Assembly (NCBI RefSeq): GCF_020184175.1
Contig: NC_065531.1
Span: 62,388,806 to 62,452,805 of the forward strand
Direction of reading: 5' to 3'
Length of the DNA: 64,000 nucleotides
Source: Aphis gossypii
Taxonomy: Eukaryota > Arthropoda > Insecta > Hemiptera > Aphididae
The notes under the pieces were generated by a model, which saw nothing but the letters and a program-made list of their open reading frames with translations, was not told where the DNA came from and searched no databases. Positions 36,101 to 47,202 of this stretch are shown here, one piece after another. The stretch's first letter is position 1. Every line of letters begins with the position of its first letter. Position numbers and translations under genes: made by a program.

Positions 36101-37386
36101 GATCGACAAAATCAAGTTATTGAATGGATGGTTACCAGAGAAAGTAAAAAACCATATGGAGGAATTATTGGTAAGTTTAAATTAAAAAATATTTAAGTAC
36201 CATAATTTAATTTACTTTATTTATATAGCAACTGATATGGGTACTGTCAATTGTAAGATTGCAATATTAATGCACTTGTTATCAAAGTCTAATGCTCCTA
36301 ATTTAGATAACACGCAATCAGAAGGGGAATCTGATTCGGATGAACCTATTGTCTTAAACGGATGCACATTGATTGTGTGCCCAAGATCAAGTTTAGATGA
36401 TTGGATTAATTGTATTGGCCAAAGTATACAACCTGGTACATTAAATGTGTGGGTACACTATGGTAAAAATAGAGAGATATCGCTACATGAGTAATTTATT
36501 TTATTATTATTAAGTAATTATATATAAAATTTGTATTACATTTTTTGATTATAAAATTCTAGTTTAACTCAAAAAGATATTGTTATCACAACAATTACGT
36601 TGGTTCTAACAGGTTTCCGCAACAAAGAAAATGTAAGAATATATAATTAAATCTTAATCAAGGCTATGGTTAATTACCTTATTTGTGATTTAGTGTTAAC
36701 TTGACACATATGTATTTCTAAAATATTATTTATTCTTAATACTTCAAATTTTTGTACATTGGTTAAATACAAATTATATTTAATCAATGGATTGTGTAAT
36801 ATGTATAATTCATTTCTACAACTAAATTAAACCAAATTATTGTATTTCAAAAAACAATTAATAATAATATTATAATATTATGTATCAAAACTTGTTGACG
36901 ATACTGTAAACATACCAATAACTCAACATTCTCCAAAAAATTAAAAAAATATTCCTATAAGCTATTATACAGTAAATTAGTATTTATAAAGTTTTAAATC
37001 AAATACTTTATTTTTAGAATCCATTATATCAAATAAAATGGCATAGAATAATATTGGATGATATCAAGGTTTATAATTATAAACTACAAACTTCCAACGC
37101 TTTATGTCAGTTATCAGGCATTTGTCATTGGGTTTTTTCTGGATCAACAATTTTTAATAACGATGATGATGAAGCTATGTATAGTTTAATTAAATTTATA
37201 AATTATAAACCATTAAATATGTTGGAAGTAAGATTAAAAGTAATACACCCTACTGCTACAGGAATAAAATATTTAACTGTATTTGAAATTTAATTTTAGA
37301 ATTGGAAAAAGTGGATGGAAATAAATCGAACTGTACCAATTTATGAAAAGTTGAGCCATTTTTATTACAATAAGAAAATTGTTTGA
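33174..37386 (+). CDS. Truncated, catalytically degenerate SNF2-like protein (TTF2/lodestar type), 7 coding exons, 432 aa
   Basis: Coding exons are 33174-33193, 35348-35791, 35965-36170, 36229-36490, 36563-36632, 37018-37227 and 37300-37386; splice sites are consensus and the frame is open. Residues about 35-150 are an acidic DESEEE-type repeat tract. The rest follows the N-lobe of SNF2 ATPases: RQNQVIEWMVTRESKKPYGG, then TLIVCPRSSLDDW, DIVITT, QIKWHRIILDD, and MYSLIKF. Catalytic motifs are lost: the Walker A region reads TDMGTVNCK (225-233) instead of DEMGLGKT, the DEAH box reads DDIK (348-351), and motif III reads SGSTIFNN. There is no C-terminal helicase lobe. So it cannot be a normal ATPase. 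It may be a scaffold or nuclear pseudo-enzyme, or a recent decaying duplicate. The tiny first coding exon is chosen because its phase fits. Confidence 0.72.
33194..35347. other. First coding intron of the SNF2-like gene
   Basis: This 2.15-kb intron is AT-rich. Near 33228 it has one end that looks like a hAT terminus (AATGGTTTTCAATC, then GACTCACGATCC). A GC-richer unexplained patch lies around 34385-34500. The last 124 bp (35224-35347) is part of the inverted repeat shared with 38513-38635. Confidence 0.4.
35224..35600. repeat. Left arm of inverted duplication (SNF2-like exon 2 and its acceptor region)
   Basis: From 35224 the sequence matches the reverse complement of 38635 downward: the intron end, the acceptor and the first part of the acidic exon. 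Differences are few. The match continues after an insertion, at 37500-37616, with the later acidic repeats. Confidence 0.85.
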
Positions 37387-37499
37387 ATACAAAGTACCTA
37401 ACTACATGATTTGTTACTTATTTATTATTTATTTTTTAATTATTATTTTATTCAGATTTTAATTTAATTTTAATTTTATTTTATTTTAAATACACATAT

Positions 37500-38522
37500 T
37501 TGTTTTGATTCTCTTTCTACTTCATCTTCTCTTTCTACTTCATTGCCTTCTTCTACTTCATCACCTCCTACTTCCTCTTCTTCTGATTCATCATCCTTTT
37601 CAGACTCATCAGTAGAGGTCGGATTTATATTCTCTTAAAATCCTTAAAATATGATGTTTTTATGTCACATATAATAGGCAATATATTCTCTTAATATTCT
37701 TTTAAAATACCAGATATATGATGTTTTATGTCTTTAAATATGCAAAATATTCTTTTAATATTAAAAAAAAATTCAGTTTAAATTTATTTTTTATTAATTT
37801 GGTTTTAAATATATTTAATTTAATTAATTTTACTATAACAATTAATAACTATATATTGTTCCATGTGTTCCGGTGTCATTTTAGTACGCCGGTTTGTAAG
37901 AATGTTCTTGTATATGCGAAGGATCGTTCGACATCAACCGATGTCACTGGAGAATATTGTAAGTCGGCTACCATAGTCGGTGAATAATTTTCCAGAAGTT
38001 GTACTGTGTTATTTCCACTAAGAACTTGTCCAATATTTTTCAAAAATTTGTATCCTTTGTTTTTTTGTTGAAGTTGCAATATTTTTGTCTTTACTACTTC
38101 TCCTTTTTCTCCTGGTATCTGCTCAAGTTGTGTAAAAGTGTTTTCGATAATATTTATCATATCAACTAAGGCAGTATGTGATTTTTCCAAACTTTTTATA
38201 GTTGTAACAATTTGAAGAAAATTAGTTTTAATAAAAATTAAATCATTTTTTACTGACTGTAAGTGTAACATGTTTTTGCAGAGTCATCAGCTTCTTTTTC
38301 TGATTCATCTTCCTCTTCAGATTCATCAGTGTCTTCTTCTAATCTACCACTATTTGACTCATCATAGATCCCTAGGCCTTCTAATTCGCTTTCAGAGAAG
38401 TCTTCATCTTCAGAACTAGAATCTTCAGTATTAAATTGATCTTCAATCAGTGCTCTACGTAGTGCAGCTTCAATTTCTTCCCTTCGATGATGACGATCTT
38501 TAAAAAGTTTTCTAAAATGCAA
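37500..38522 (-). pseudogene. Inverted partial copy of SNF2-like exon 2, split by a transposon
   Basis: On the minus strand, 38522-38280 repeats the acidic exon start (KLFKDRHHRREEIEAALRRA through GLGIYDESNS and EEEDESEKEADDS). After an insertion, 37616-37500 resumes with DESEKDDESEEEE and a Glu/Val-rich end. No downstream exons of the gene follow on this strand. It is a fragment of a duplicated exon, not a working gene. Transcribed from the minus strand it would give RNA complementary to the SNF2-like mRNA. Confidence 0.8.
37617..38279 (-). mobile_element. hAT transposase fragment inserted in the inverted exon copy
   Basis: The minus-strand frame 37876-38271 ends in YSPVTSVDVERSFAYTRTFL, the hallmark of the hAT C-terminal dimerisation region. 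Upstream it has IENTFTQLEQIPG, seen in insect hAT proteins. The insertion interrupts the acidic exon copy between TCATCAG sequences (about 37607-37616 and 38283-38289), giving a 7-of-8-bp target duplication. The left end begins TAGAGGTCGG; a matching right inverted end is not convincing. Only the C-terminal part of the transposase remains. Confidence 0.72.
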
Positions 38523-38635
38523 AAATAAACACCTTTATTTATTAATTTTCATTCAGTTAAAAAAAAATAACAAAATGTTATGTACATCAAAATCAGTAAT
38601 TTTTAAATTACCCAAAACTTAGTCGAAAAGGTAAT
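38280..38635. repeat. Right arm of inverted duplication
   Basis: This is the reverse complement of 35224-35600 at high identity, covering intron end, acceptor and first part of the acidic exon. Together with the left arm it could fold into a long hairpin if transcribed as one RNA. Confidence 0.85.
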
Positions 38636-38740
38636 CTTTAATTGGTATTTGGTATTAATTATAAATATAGCCAATATAGGTATCAATATAGCTATAGGCA
38701 CTTACATAATTAATACCTACATATTTTAAGGTTAAAAAAA

Positions 38741-40090
38741 TCAACACTAACTTTTCCATAAGTTTTTCTTCAGATAACTATAGCTATAGAGAAAACTCGA
38801 AACATCATTATAGGAAAAATGTTATGTGCGTTTGAATTTTAAATTTTTACGAAATTGCGTAACTATAATGATTTATCTTCAAACGATTTTAATATTTGTT
38901 ATTGTTCAAAGAGTATAAGTCGTAGATACTTAAAAAATTTCACCTGCTATTTAGATTGGCATTTTCTTTACATGATTTAATTTACAAAATATTTCACTTA
39001 TTTTAATGTTTTTATAGGCATTTAAAATATTCGTTTTAGATTCTGAACGGAGTGATGAATGTATTGATTTTACAATGATGTATGTTTTTTTTTTTTGTGT
39101 CTGTGTACAGCATAATTAGTCGAAATAATGCTTCAATTTCAAACTTCGGGGGTGGTTTCCGATGGAAAAGTGAATATCCTTGGTGCATTTTAAAGATAAA
39201 AAGTAAAAAATTGTTAGTGTTATCTATATACAGTTAAATTTTCAAAAAAATTTGACTTTTTTTGAGTTATTTAGAGACCATTGAAATTTTCGATTTTTAT
39301 GCGAATTTTTTTTTGAAGTGTTGGTAAAAAAATTTTGGATGACCAAAAAAAATTGAAAATTTAATATGAGGTTCCTTATGAGTTGTTCTTATTGTAGCTA
39401 AAAAAAATTAAAAATCGTTAGTCACAATTTTTTTTTATAAGCGTTTATAGTTAAAATTTTTACGAAATCTGTCGAAAACGCGAAAATTTGCTAGTAATTT
39501 TGAAGTTTAGTACTAAGTTTATAACTAAGAATTGAAAATACAACACTAAGTTTTCCTTCAAGTATCTATAGAGAAAACTCGAAGCATCATTATAAAAAAA
39601 ATTTTAAGTGCATTTGAATTTTATATTTTTACGAAATCGCGTAACGATAACGATTTATCCTCAAACGATTTTAAATATTTGTTATTCAAAAAGTATAAGT
39701 CGTAGATACTTGAAAATTTTACCAGTTATTTAGATTGGTATTTTCCTTACATGATTTAATTTTCAAAATATTTTGAGTTTTTTTTAGCTATTTATAGACA
39801 ACTGAAATTTTCAATTTTTCTGAAAAATTTTTTTTGAAGTGTCGATAAAATTTTTTTGGCCCTATCAAAATATTTTAAAATTTATTACAAAGTTCCTCAT
39901 TAGTTAGTCTTATAGTGATTAAAAATTATAAGAATACATAGTCACAATTTTTTTTTATTAGCACTCGAAGTTCAAATATTGACAAAAATTCGTCAAAATC
40001 ATGAATATTTGCAAATTATTTTGTAGATATAAATATAATTTATAAAATTTTGTGTAGCTAAGAGTTGAAAAGGTAATACAAGTACAAGAT
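38741..40090. repeat. Two-copy tandem repeat with dispersed relatives
   Basis: Unit 1 starts at 38741 and unit 2 at 39540. Both contain CTATAGAGAAAACTCGAA, then GTATAAGTCGTAGATACTT and later TAGTCACAATTTTTTTTTAT. Unit 1 is longer because it holds an extra segment of about 200-260 bp (39035-39240). Related fragments occur at 31533-31640 and 49998-50190, so this is a dispersed family, probably non-autonomous transposon sequence. Confidence 0.7.
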
Positions 40091-42216
40091 TATCCGTAAA
40101 TTTGGCTTACAATAATTATAAAATAACTTAAATTTTGGTGTATTCAGGCCATTAAACATAGGTAAATCACCTTTTTCATCAACCACTGGAAATTATTTCC
40201 TTGGCTGACAAATTTTCTTTCAGAATCGTTTTTTGTATATAATTATACATTCTATCATATATATATGATATCTATCATTGGATTCAAATTTAATACATCC
40301 ATTATATAGAGATCTCAGGTACCAACTAAACAGCAGAGCGTTACTCATTTGAGCACTCTTTTTTTTAAAATATTATTTTCAGATTCCCATATCTGAGCTA
40401 ATCATTAGTTTATTTAAGAGAACACTTATTTCAATATGAGCTCAGTTTTAACATTTTGTTGTTATTTTTTAACACATAATGGATAAATTTATGAATAGAT
40501 AGCTATAAGCAACTACTAACTAGTAGTTGTAATATACTATTTTTTATGAAAGTTTCTTGTCCAGTCTGTCCATGCTATATTTTAATGTCTTTATGCATGA
40601 TAATAATTAAACGATAATATTATATTTAAGCATTGATTTATTGCTTAAGAATATGACTTATTAATTTATTATTATGGCAGCATGCCAGTATGTGCCTCTT
40701 ACCCTATTAATAAAGGCTCAAAAAGGGCGTTGCTAAATATTAGTCAACGTCAATACCCTTCCACATTGTATTTGCGCCAATGCTGTAGATGAAGTTGGTA
40801 AAGTTCTAGGCTTATTTAAGTATGAGAAAAATTACTGCAATAACAAAAACAGTAAATAAATATATTAAGCAATTAACTTTAACATTTTTTTAATAGTAAC
40901 ATATTATTATTATCAACAAAATTTAGGGCTTTATATTAAAAATTCTTTTATTTTGCTAAAATCGTCTATTATAGTAAGTAATTTAATTTTTTTTCTACCG
41001 TTCAATGAAAATAAATTATGTAATGTCGAAGCTTTTTTTTATACAATTGCTTGTTTTATAATATATTTAGACAAAACTTTTAAGACATAAAATCCAAGGC
41101 ATCGATGGACGGTGATCGGTGTATTATAAATGTAAATCTCATCAGGTCCAGTGCATCGCACCGACTGCACTCACGAGTTACGATTAGTTTCAGTTGTGTT
41201 GTAAGCTAGTGAAGTTGGTATTCAAATTTCAAATTACAGCGAATTGGATTTTTATAATTCAACGTTTTTAACTAATTTTCATTTTAAGACATTTTTATAG
41301 TAAGCAAGAGATAGAATAAATTTTCCTTGTTGGCTTGATAGTTATAGGTCAATTTATTCTATGATACAAGTTTATATCATTCTATTATTACACTTATTTT
41401 TACTTAAAATAATGGTTAACCTAACCTAACGTTTAACATATATAATTAAATTAAATTTTTTTGTTAATAATAATTTTAGTACCTATTTATAATTATTTTA
41501 CTCTATATTAATGAAATACAAACTCAATACTTACTAAAAAAAATTATCTCTATTGAAAGATGCACTTCATTTTTTTTCATTTTACTCGCTATACAATATA
41601 CACACGTACCTAATCTATAGATCGTGCGTTCAAAAATTAAGTCTCTTAAAAATCATATTTGTTATGAAAATTAATTCTTGTACAAGTCCTATTTTAGATA
41701 TAATATCGACATAGGTTATATTCTATAGTACTTAAACGTAATTTATTTATTAACATATCAATTAGGTACTTAAATATCGATATTACTGATATTAGGTAGG
41801 TATAGGTAATATATAATATGTTATCTTAATCCGTTTTGATAATACTTGTTTCATGTTTGAATTTGAATATTTGAATAAGTGGTATCTAATATTTTTATTT
41901 ATTACCAACCTACAGGTACGTTCGCAAAAAAAAACTTAACCTTTCGAGGGGGGTTGTGAACCCCCAACCCCCCCTCTGTATACGTGCCTGCCAACTTATA
42001 TAATAGTAAGTAATATTATACTTACTTTTTTATTACCCATGTTGCCATATGGATAGAGTAAAATTTATTACTAATAGTTAACTTACCTGTATTATCAATA
42101 TATTATCAATATACCTTAATATGTTTTATATAAACGTGGAGAAAATCTATAAAATAAAAAGAATTACGTTTGTTAAAAATACTTTGTAATATCACAAATC
42201 ACTTATTAGTTATCAG

Positions 42217-42222
42217 TTTATT
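42217..42222 (-). terminator. Polyadenylation signal of the UGT gene
   Basis: TTTATT on the plus strand is AATAAA on the coding strand, only 2 bp past the stop codon at 42225-42227. The 3' untranslated region would be very short if this signal is used. Confidence 0.5.
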
Positions 42223-42224
42223 GC

Positions 42225-45200
42225 CTATTCTGTCTTTGCTTTCACATTCTGATGAAATATTGAAGTGTATTTATAAATATATTTTAACATTTTATAGACA
42301 GCAAAAAAAACAACAACAATTAAAAATATTGCAAAAGAAATAACATCCAATAAATAATATTGATACCACGTTAGATTAAGTGAGTGAGATTTTAAATGTG
42401 TTGCACCATTGTGACGAAGAACGTACTCAGTCCAGTACACAACTGATTGTGCTGGTGTCATCGGTCGATCTTTGAATATGTTTGAAGTAGTTTTTGCATT
42501 TGTCGTATACCTATAGAAAATAATAAATAGTATATAGTGGTGCCTAAAATCAAACTATTTTCTCACATTTTGTTCACTAAAAGGTACCTATTTTACTATA
42601 ATTAATAATTAATAATTATATTTTACTTTTTATTGTTGACAAGTTCTACAACATGGTTTAATAATGCTTCTTTAGATACAGAAAATAAGTCCATGGAGAT
42701 TGCCATCCCGGCATTGACTAAATTATCTATATTTCTGTGTTGATCACCAAATAATGGAAACCCAAGAACTGGTACACCAGCATCCACGGCTTCATATAAT
42801 CCAGATATTCCACCATGACTGATGAATAATTTTACGTTAGGATGCACTAAAGAGTAAAATCAAATATAGTTATCATTTAAAATAAATATCAATAATTAAA
42901 TTGTTTTTTTTTTTTTTTTTAATTGTATTTACTAAGAATATCTCGTTGGGGAAGCCACTTTTTCATCATCACGTTTTTTGGTTTGTTTTCTAATTCACCT
43001 TCATATTTCCATAATATTCTTTGAGGAATTTGTGCCAAAACTTCAATAAACGAATTTTTGATGTTTTCAGGAAGGGAAGACATTTGAACAGTTGAACCAA
43101 AAGTGAAATAAATAACTCCATGTGCAGATTGTTCTATAAACTCAAGTATATCCTGAAATCAGAGTATTACACAATTACCTAATTCTGTGGCCCAAATTAC
43201 ACTTATATACTTAATTCAAAATAATTACTCTAACTTTTACAGTGTTAATCATTTTCAAATACCTAGAGACTAGAATAGACTAGAAATGCATAAGATATAT
43301 GTATTATTATATACCTACCTACTTATATTAAAAAATATTAGTTAACCAAATATTTGTACCATTATTGAAATTTCTAAATATTTCTATGTTCATAAGCGAT
43401 CTCACATGGGATGCAGCTTTCCTGCAAGGTCCCCCCCAGATTCTATCACAATATTTAGTATTTTTATAACTTACCTAATGTGACCAAAATACCAAAATAT
43501 AACATCGTACTTTTGTATATAATTTCATATTTTCTAATAGTATAAGACAACTTCAGCAATGGTTAACGGTTTGCTTTTTGACTGTGTCATATATGTTTAG
43601 ATAGCTAAACGTTAGAAAATGTGTATTATTGTATTTTTTGTTTTTAAAAAAGACACATTGAAAAATTTTATGACATTTTTATGCTTAACTTATAATTGTA
43701 TAAATCATTATACACTCAATATACTTTAATATAACCAGTAACCACATCCATTTTGTGCAGGAGGATTAATTTCAAAGAACGTTAGGTATTTTCTCTCAAG
43801 GTCATAGTTGGAAAAAGCTCAGGAGGGTTATAGGTGAACCTCTGAGGCCTCAAGCAACTGCAGATTACCTCTTTTATGGATCAAAAGTAAAAAATTATCA
43901 ATACTTTGAAAAATAATAAAAAAATTAAGGAAAAACTGAAATTTTTACCCATAACTGGCTTTCAACAAAAATGAAATTATTTTTTAAGTTTTAATCTAAA
44001 ATTTTATATGAAAAACTTTATTTTCAACAAATAATTATCAGTTATTTTTTTAAATGTGATATAAATTTAAAAATATTTTTTGTGCTATTTATAGAAGATT
44101 TGAAGTTTTCAACATTATTAGTTTTTTTGTATTTATACATAATAATATTTTTGTTTATAAGTAAAAAAAAAAGCTGTGAAAAAAATAATACAAGTTACTA
44201 TAATATTATATAAGTTATTCTTACATCAATTAAAAAATATAAATTTTCATTTTATTTTTTATTTAAAATTTCAATTTTTTTCTTTTAAATCATCAAGAAT
44301 CACGAGTACGCGTAATTTATAAATTTTAAATTATTATATATAAATATTAAAAATTCTTTTTATACAAAAAAGTGACTTCCCCCCTGTTTTTTTATAGATA
44401 ATTGAATTAATACACTTCAAAAATTGAAAACAAATAGTTTAAATTTAGCAAATTAAAGCAATAAAAAAATAATAATTCATACAAAAGTATAATAGGTACG
44501 TAATATTAATGTTATTTTAATTATATTTAATTATTTATTAACTATTGTAGGACGTTAAGATTTATTGTATTGCTGTGAATATATTTTCTGAGTGATACTA
44601 TATAGATTTTAACAATGAAATCTAATTTTAAATTGAGTTGATAATATATTAAGTTTTACTGATTATTATTATTATTATTAAAATATTAAAATATTATGCT
44701 GTGTGAAACATTACGAAAACAACTGAATTTTTTTTAAATTGATGTTATTATTTATATATTAGTTGAATTAAACTGAATGAAAATGTGCCTTCTTAAAATA
44801 ACCATACGAAACTTTTTTTTTATATATATTTTGCTCCAAGTTGAATATTTACTGCGTAAAATGAGTTTTTAATAACAAATAGATGTATGCACCTTGCCCT
44901 TTTAAAGCTAAACCGGGACAACCATTTTAAAAATTATATAACCAGATATGTAATTTTGTATGATAGTACTTTAATAATGATTAATATACGTATTTAAAGT
45001 AATATTAAACCTTAGCCACTTAAATTAGCTTTCTATGAACACTTGTTATGAAGATATATTAATAGTTATAGTTAAAATTTGGCTTAAGTATTGCACTTCT
45101 ACGGCACTTGTATTAATTAATACAATTATCTATAAAGTACTAAAGTAAATAGTAAATAATAGTACAATATGAATTAATATAAGTAAATATAATATTGTTA

Positions 45201-47202
45201 TTATATAATGGTTTTTCCGCTTTACACTCTTACGTTAAGGCTAAGTAGCAACATAGTATGAGAATATTACTCGTTCAAACTGTAAATGCACCTACGTGTT
45301 TTGTCAATAACTATTGGAAAACTATAGTAATAAATATGCAATTCATTTTATAACCGTAGTTAAATAATAATAAGACTAACCGTATATAGGTATCATATTT
45401 TGATGATTTTCAAAAAGTTTTTACAATGCACTTTGGCATAGTAAATAATAAGTAATAAAGTGTAAACTTTAAAATGTATATCATTTTAAAATAGGTATTA
45501 CAAAGTGTCTCACCATATTTATCCACGTATTTATGTAACTTTAAAACTTACAAAACTATTCAAGTACTTAATGGAAATTAATAATTAAACTTTTAACTGT
45601 TTTAAGACGTTAAAACTCGAAATATAGTTCTCTTTATTGGCTGTATTGAGTTTTTATGAAATACAATAACAAACGTTTTGTTTTTAGTTGAGTGCCAATA
45701 TTATTCTTTACGTAAATCAGCGTAGACGTAATTAAATGATATACAAAGTAAATAAAATACTCAATATATAAATTATTCGGTACCTATTCCAGATGATTCA
45801 TTTAAGTGTGTATGTTTATTATTTTTAAGATATCGTGTAATTTAATTTAGATAACTTAAAAATATTTTTTTTTTATTTAGTTCTTTGAAAATATGAATTC
45901 ATTCTTGTGAACGTTGTACCATTAAGTCTAAGGAAATGCACGTGAATATGTTCGTTCCACATAGTGTACAATGGTGCAATCAGCACGCAATCGACATCAC
46001 AGACATTGAGACATAGCACTATACTCGTCAATATTTGCTCTAGTCCCCGACGAGATGACGTCGACTCAAAACGTTTTGGAACGTATCGTTGCCGATTATA
46101 GATACCGTCTCAAAAATCTAAGGGTGCGTTCGGTTTTACTTTTGTTAATCTAATATTAAACACGTCGGTATTTGACGGTAAGTAATTATATTCTCCCCCC
46201 GAAACGACGACGTTATGTCTAGCACTCGCCTGCTGCAGCTCGACGCGGGAATACGATTTTGTCGCGTTAAAAAAACGGTCCGGAAATAGTAAGTAACGAA
46301 AAAACCGTAATTCCGTCTTTCGAAAAAAAGTCAAAAAAAATCTGTGCACGCCACTGACGTACCTCTGGCAATCCGTTGGGCGGTTTCAGGTGTATGCCGC
46401 CGACGTTGACGACGGACGGCGCGACGGGCTTGGCAGGTTCGCTGACGTAATGGCTGTTGACGAACACCAGCGACGGCGTGACCGGCGGCACCGTGTCGTA
46501 CTCTCTCGGTTCGACGTACCTGAGCGCCGCGTTCGCCAAAACCATTGCCACGGTGCAGTACGCGGTGAGGGCCGCGTTACTCAGCCTTTGCGCGAACGTC
46601 CCGGGTATCCCGTGGCCGGACACCAGGCTCGACTCGACCGCGGGATTGGCCGCGTGGCCGGTATGCCAGCGCGCCATCAGCCCGACGGCCGGAAGCGGCG
46701 TGACGTAGACGAGCGGCACGCTCAACCGGCCGGCCAGGTACGACGCGCAATCGGACAGGAACGGTTCGACGACGACCGCGTCGAACCGGTGTCGGCCGTC
46801 CCGGTGCCGGCGCAGCGCGTCCTCCGCGGCCGGGTGGCCGTAGATCTTGTCGCACGCGTTCCGGCTGAGCCGCACCCAACCGTATACGCGGCCGAACGGA
46901 TTCTTCCACTTTTGCCGGACGTCCGCCAGCCGGTGGTTGACGGCGGTCAGCATTTCCCGGGACATGTCCACCTCCGTGTAGTTGTCCCGCGGCCGGTGAC
47001 CGTCCGGCGACGGGAACGGCGTGAACGCGGTGACCGCGTGCCCGTTGTCGACGAGCGCCCGCAGCACGCCGCTCATGAAGTTCCAGTGGCTTATGCCGCC
47101 CATCGTCTCCACGGCCAATATGTTCGCGGCGTTCGCGGCGCACGCGGTCGCGACCACCGCCGCGACCGCCGACCACCACGACAGAGCGGGTGACCACCTC
47201 AT
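42225..47202 (-). CDS. UDP-glycosyltransferase (UGT), 4 exons, 521 aa
   Basis: It transfers a sugar from UDP-sugar to small lipophilic acceptors; insect UGTs serve detoxification, pigment and hormone conjugation in the endoplasmic reticulum. Exons in order: 46363-47202, 42933-43152, 42627-42846, 42225-42510; phases fit. Residues 1-26 form a signal peptide, then GGISHWNF with the catalytic His39, and VVVEPFLSDCASYL with the likely partner Asp. The UGT signature runs from Trp346 (WLPQRDILMHPNVKLFISHG) to Gln389 (FGDQ), split between exons 2 and 3. A membrane segment lies at about 479-500, followed by a basic cytosolic tail. Length is normal. The start is the ATG at 47202; an in-frame GTG lies 7 codons upstream. 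Exon 1 is strongly GC-rich, unlike exons 2-4. Specific substrate unknown. Confidence 0.95.
43153..46362 (-). other. Intron 1 of the UGT gene (3.2 kb)
   Basis: The intron separates the acceptor-binding half (exon 1) from the sugar-donor half (exons 2-4). It is AT-rich. I see no second alternative first exon in it, nor a clear transposon. The part next to exon 1 (about 45900-46360) is less AT-rich. Confidence 0.6.

Larger units (their letters stand above)
38636..42224. other. Intergenic region rich in dispersed repeats
   Basis: No supported gene. 38741-40090 is a tandem repeat (listed separately). The terminus-like AGATTCTGAACGGAGTG at about 39040 and the inverted-like TTTCAGAATCG at about 40220 could bound a non-autonomous element. 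At 41940-41995 a G-tract and C-tract pair resembles another short repeat end. The rest is AT-rich, and I see nothing nameable in 40300-41900. Confidence 0.4.

Noticed and set aside
46390..47193. 267-residue plus-strand open frame opposite UGT exon 1, and the 206-residue minus-strand frame at 46577-47197
   Set aside because: Both are by-products of the high GC content of UGT exon 1, where stop codons are rare. Their composition (Arg/Gly/Val-rich) has no domain character, and the UGT frame explains the region.
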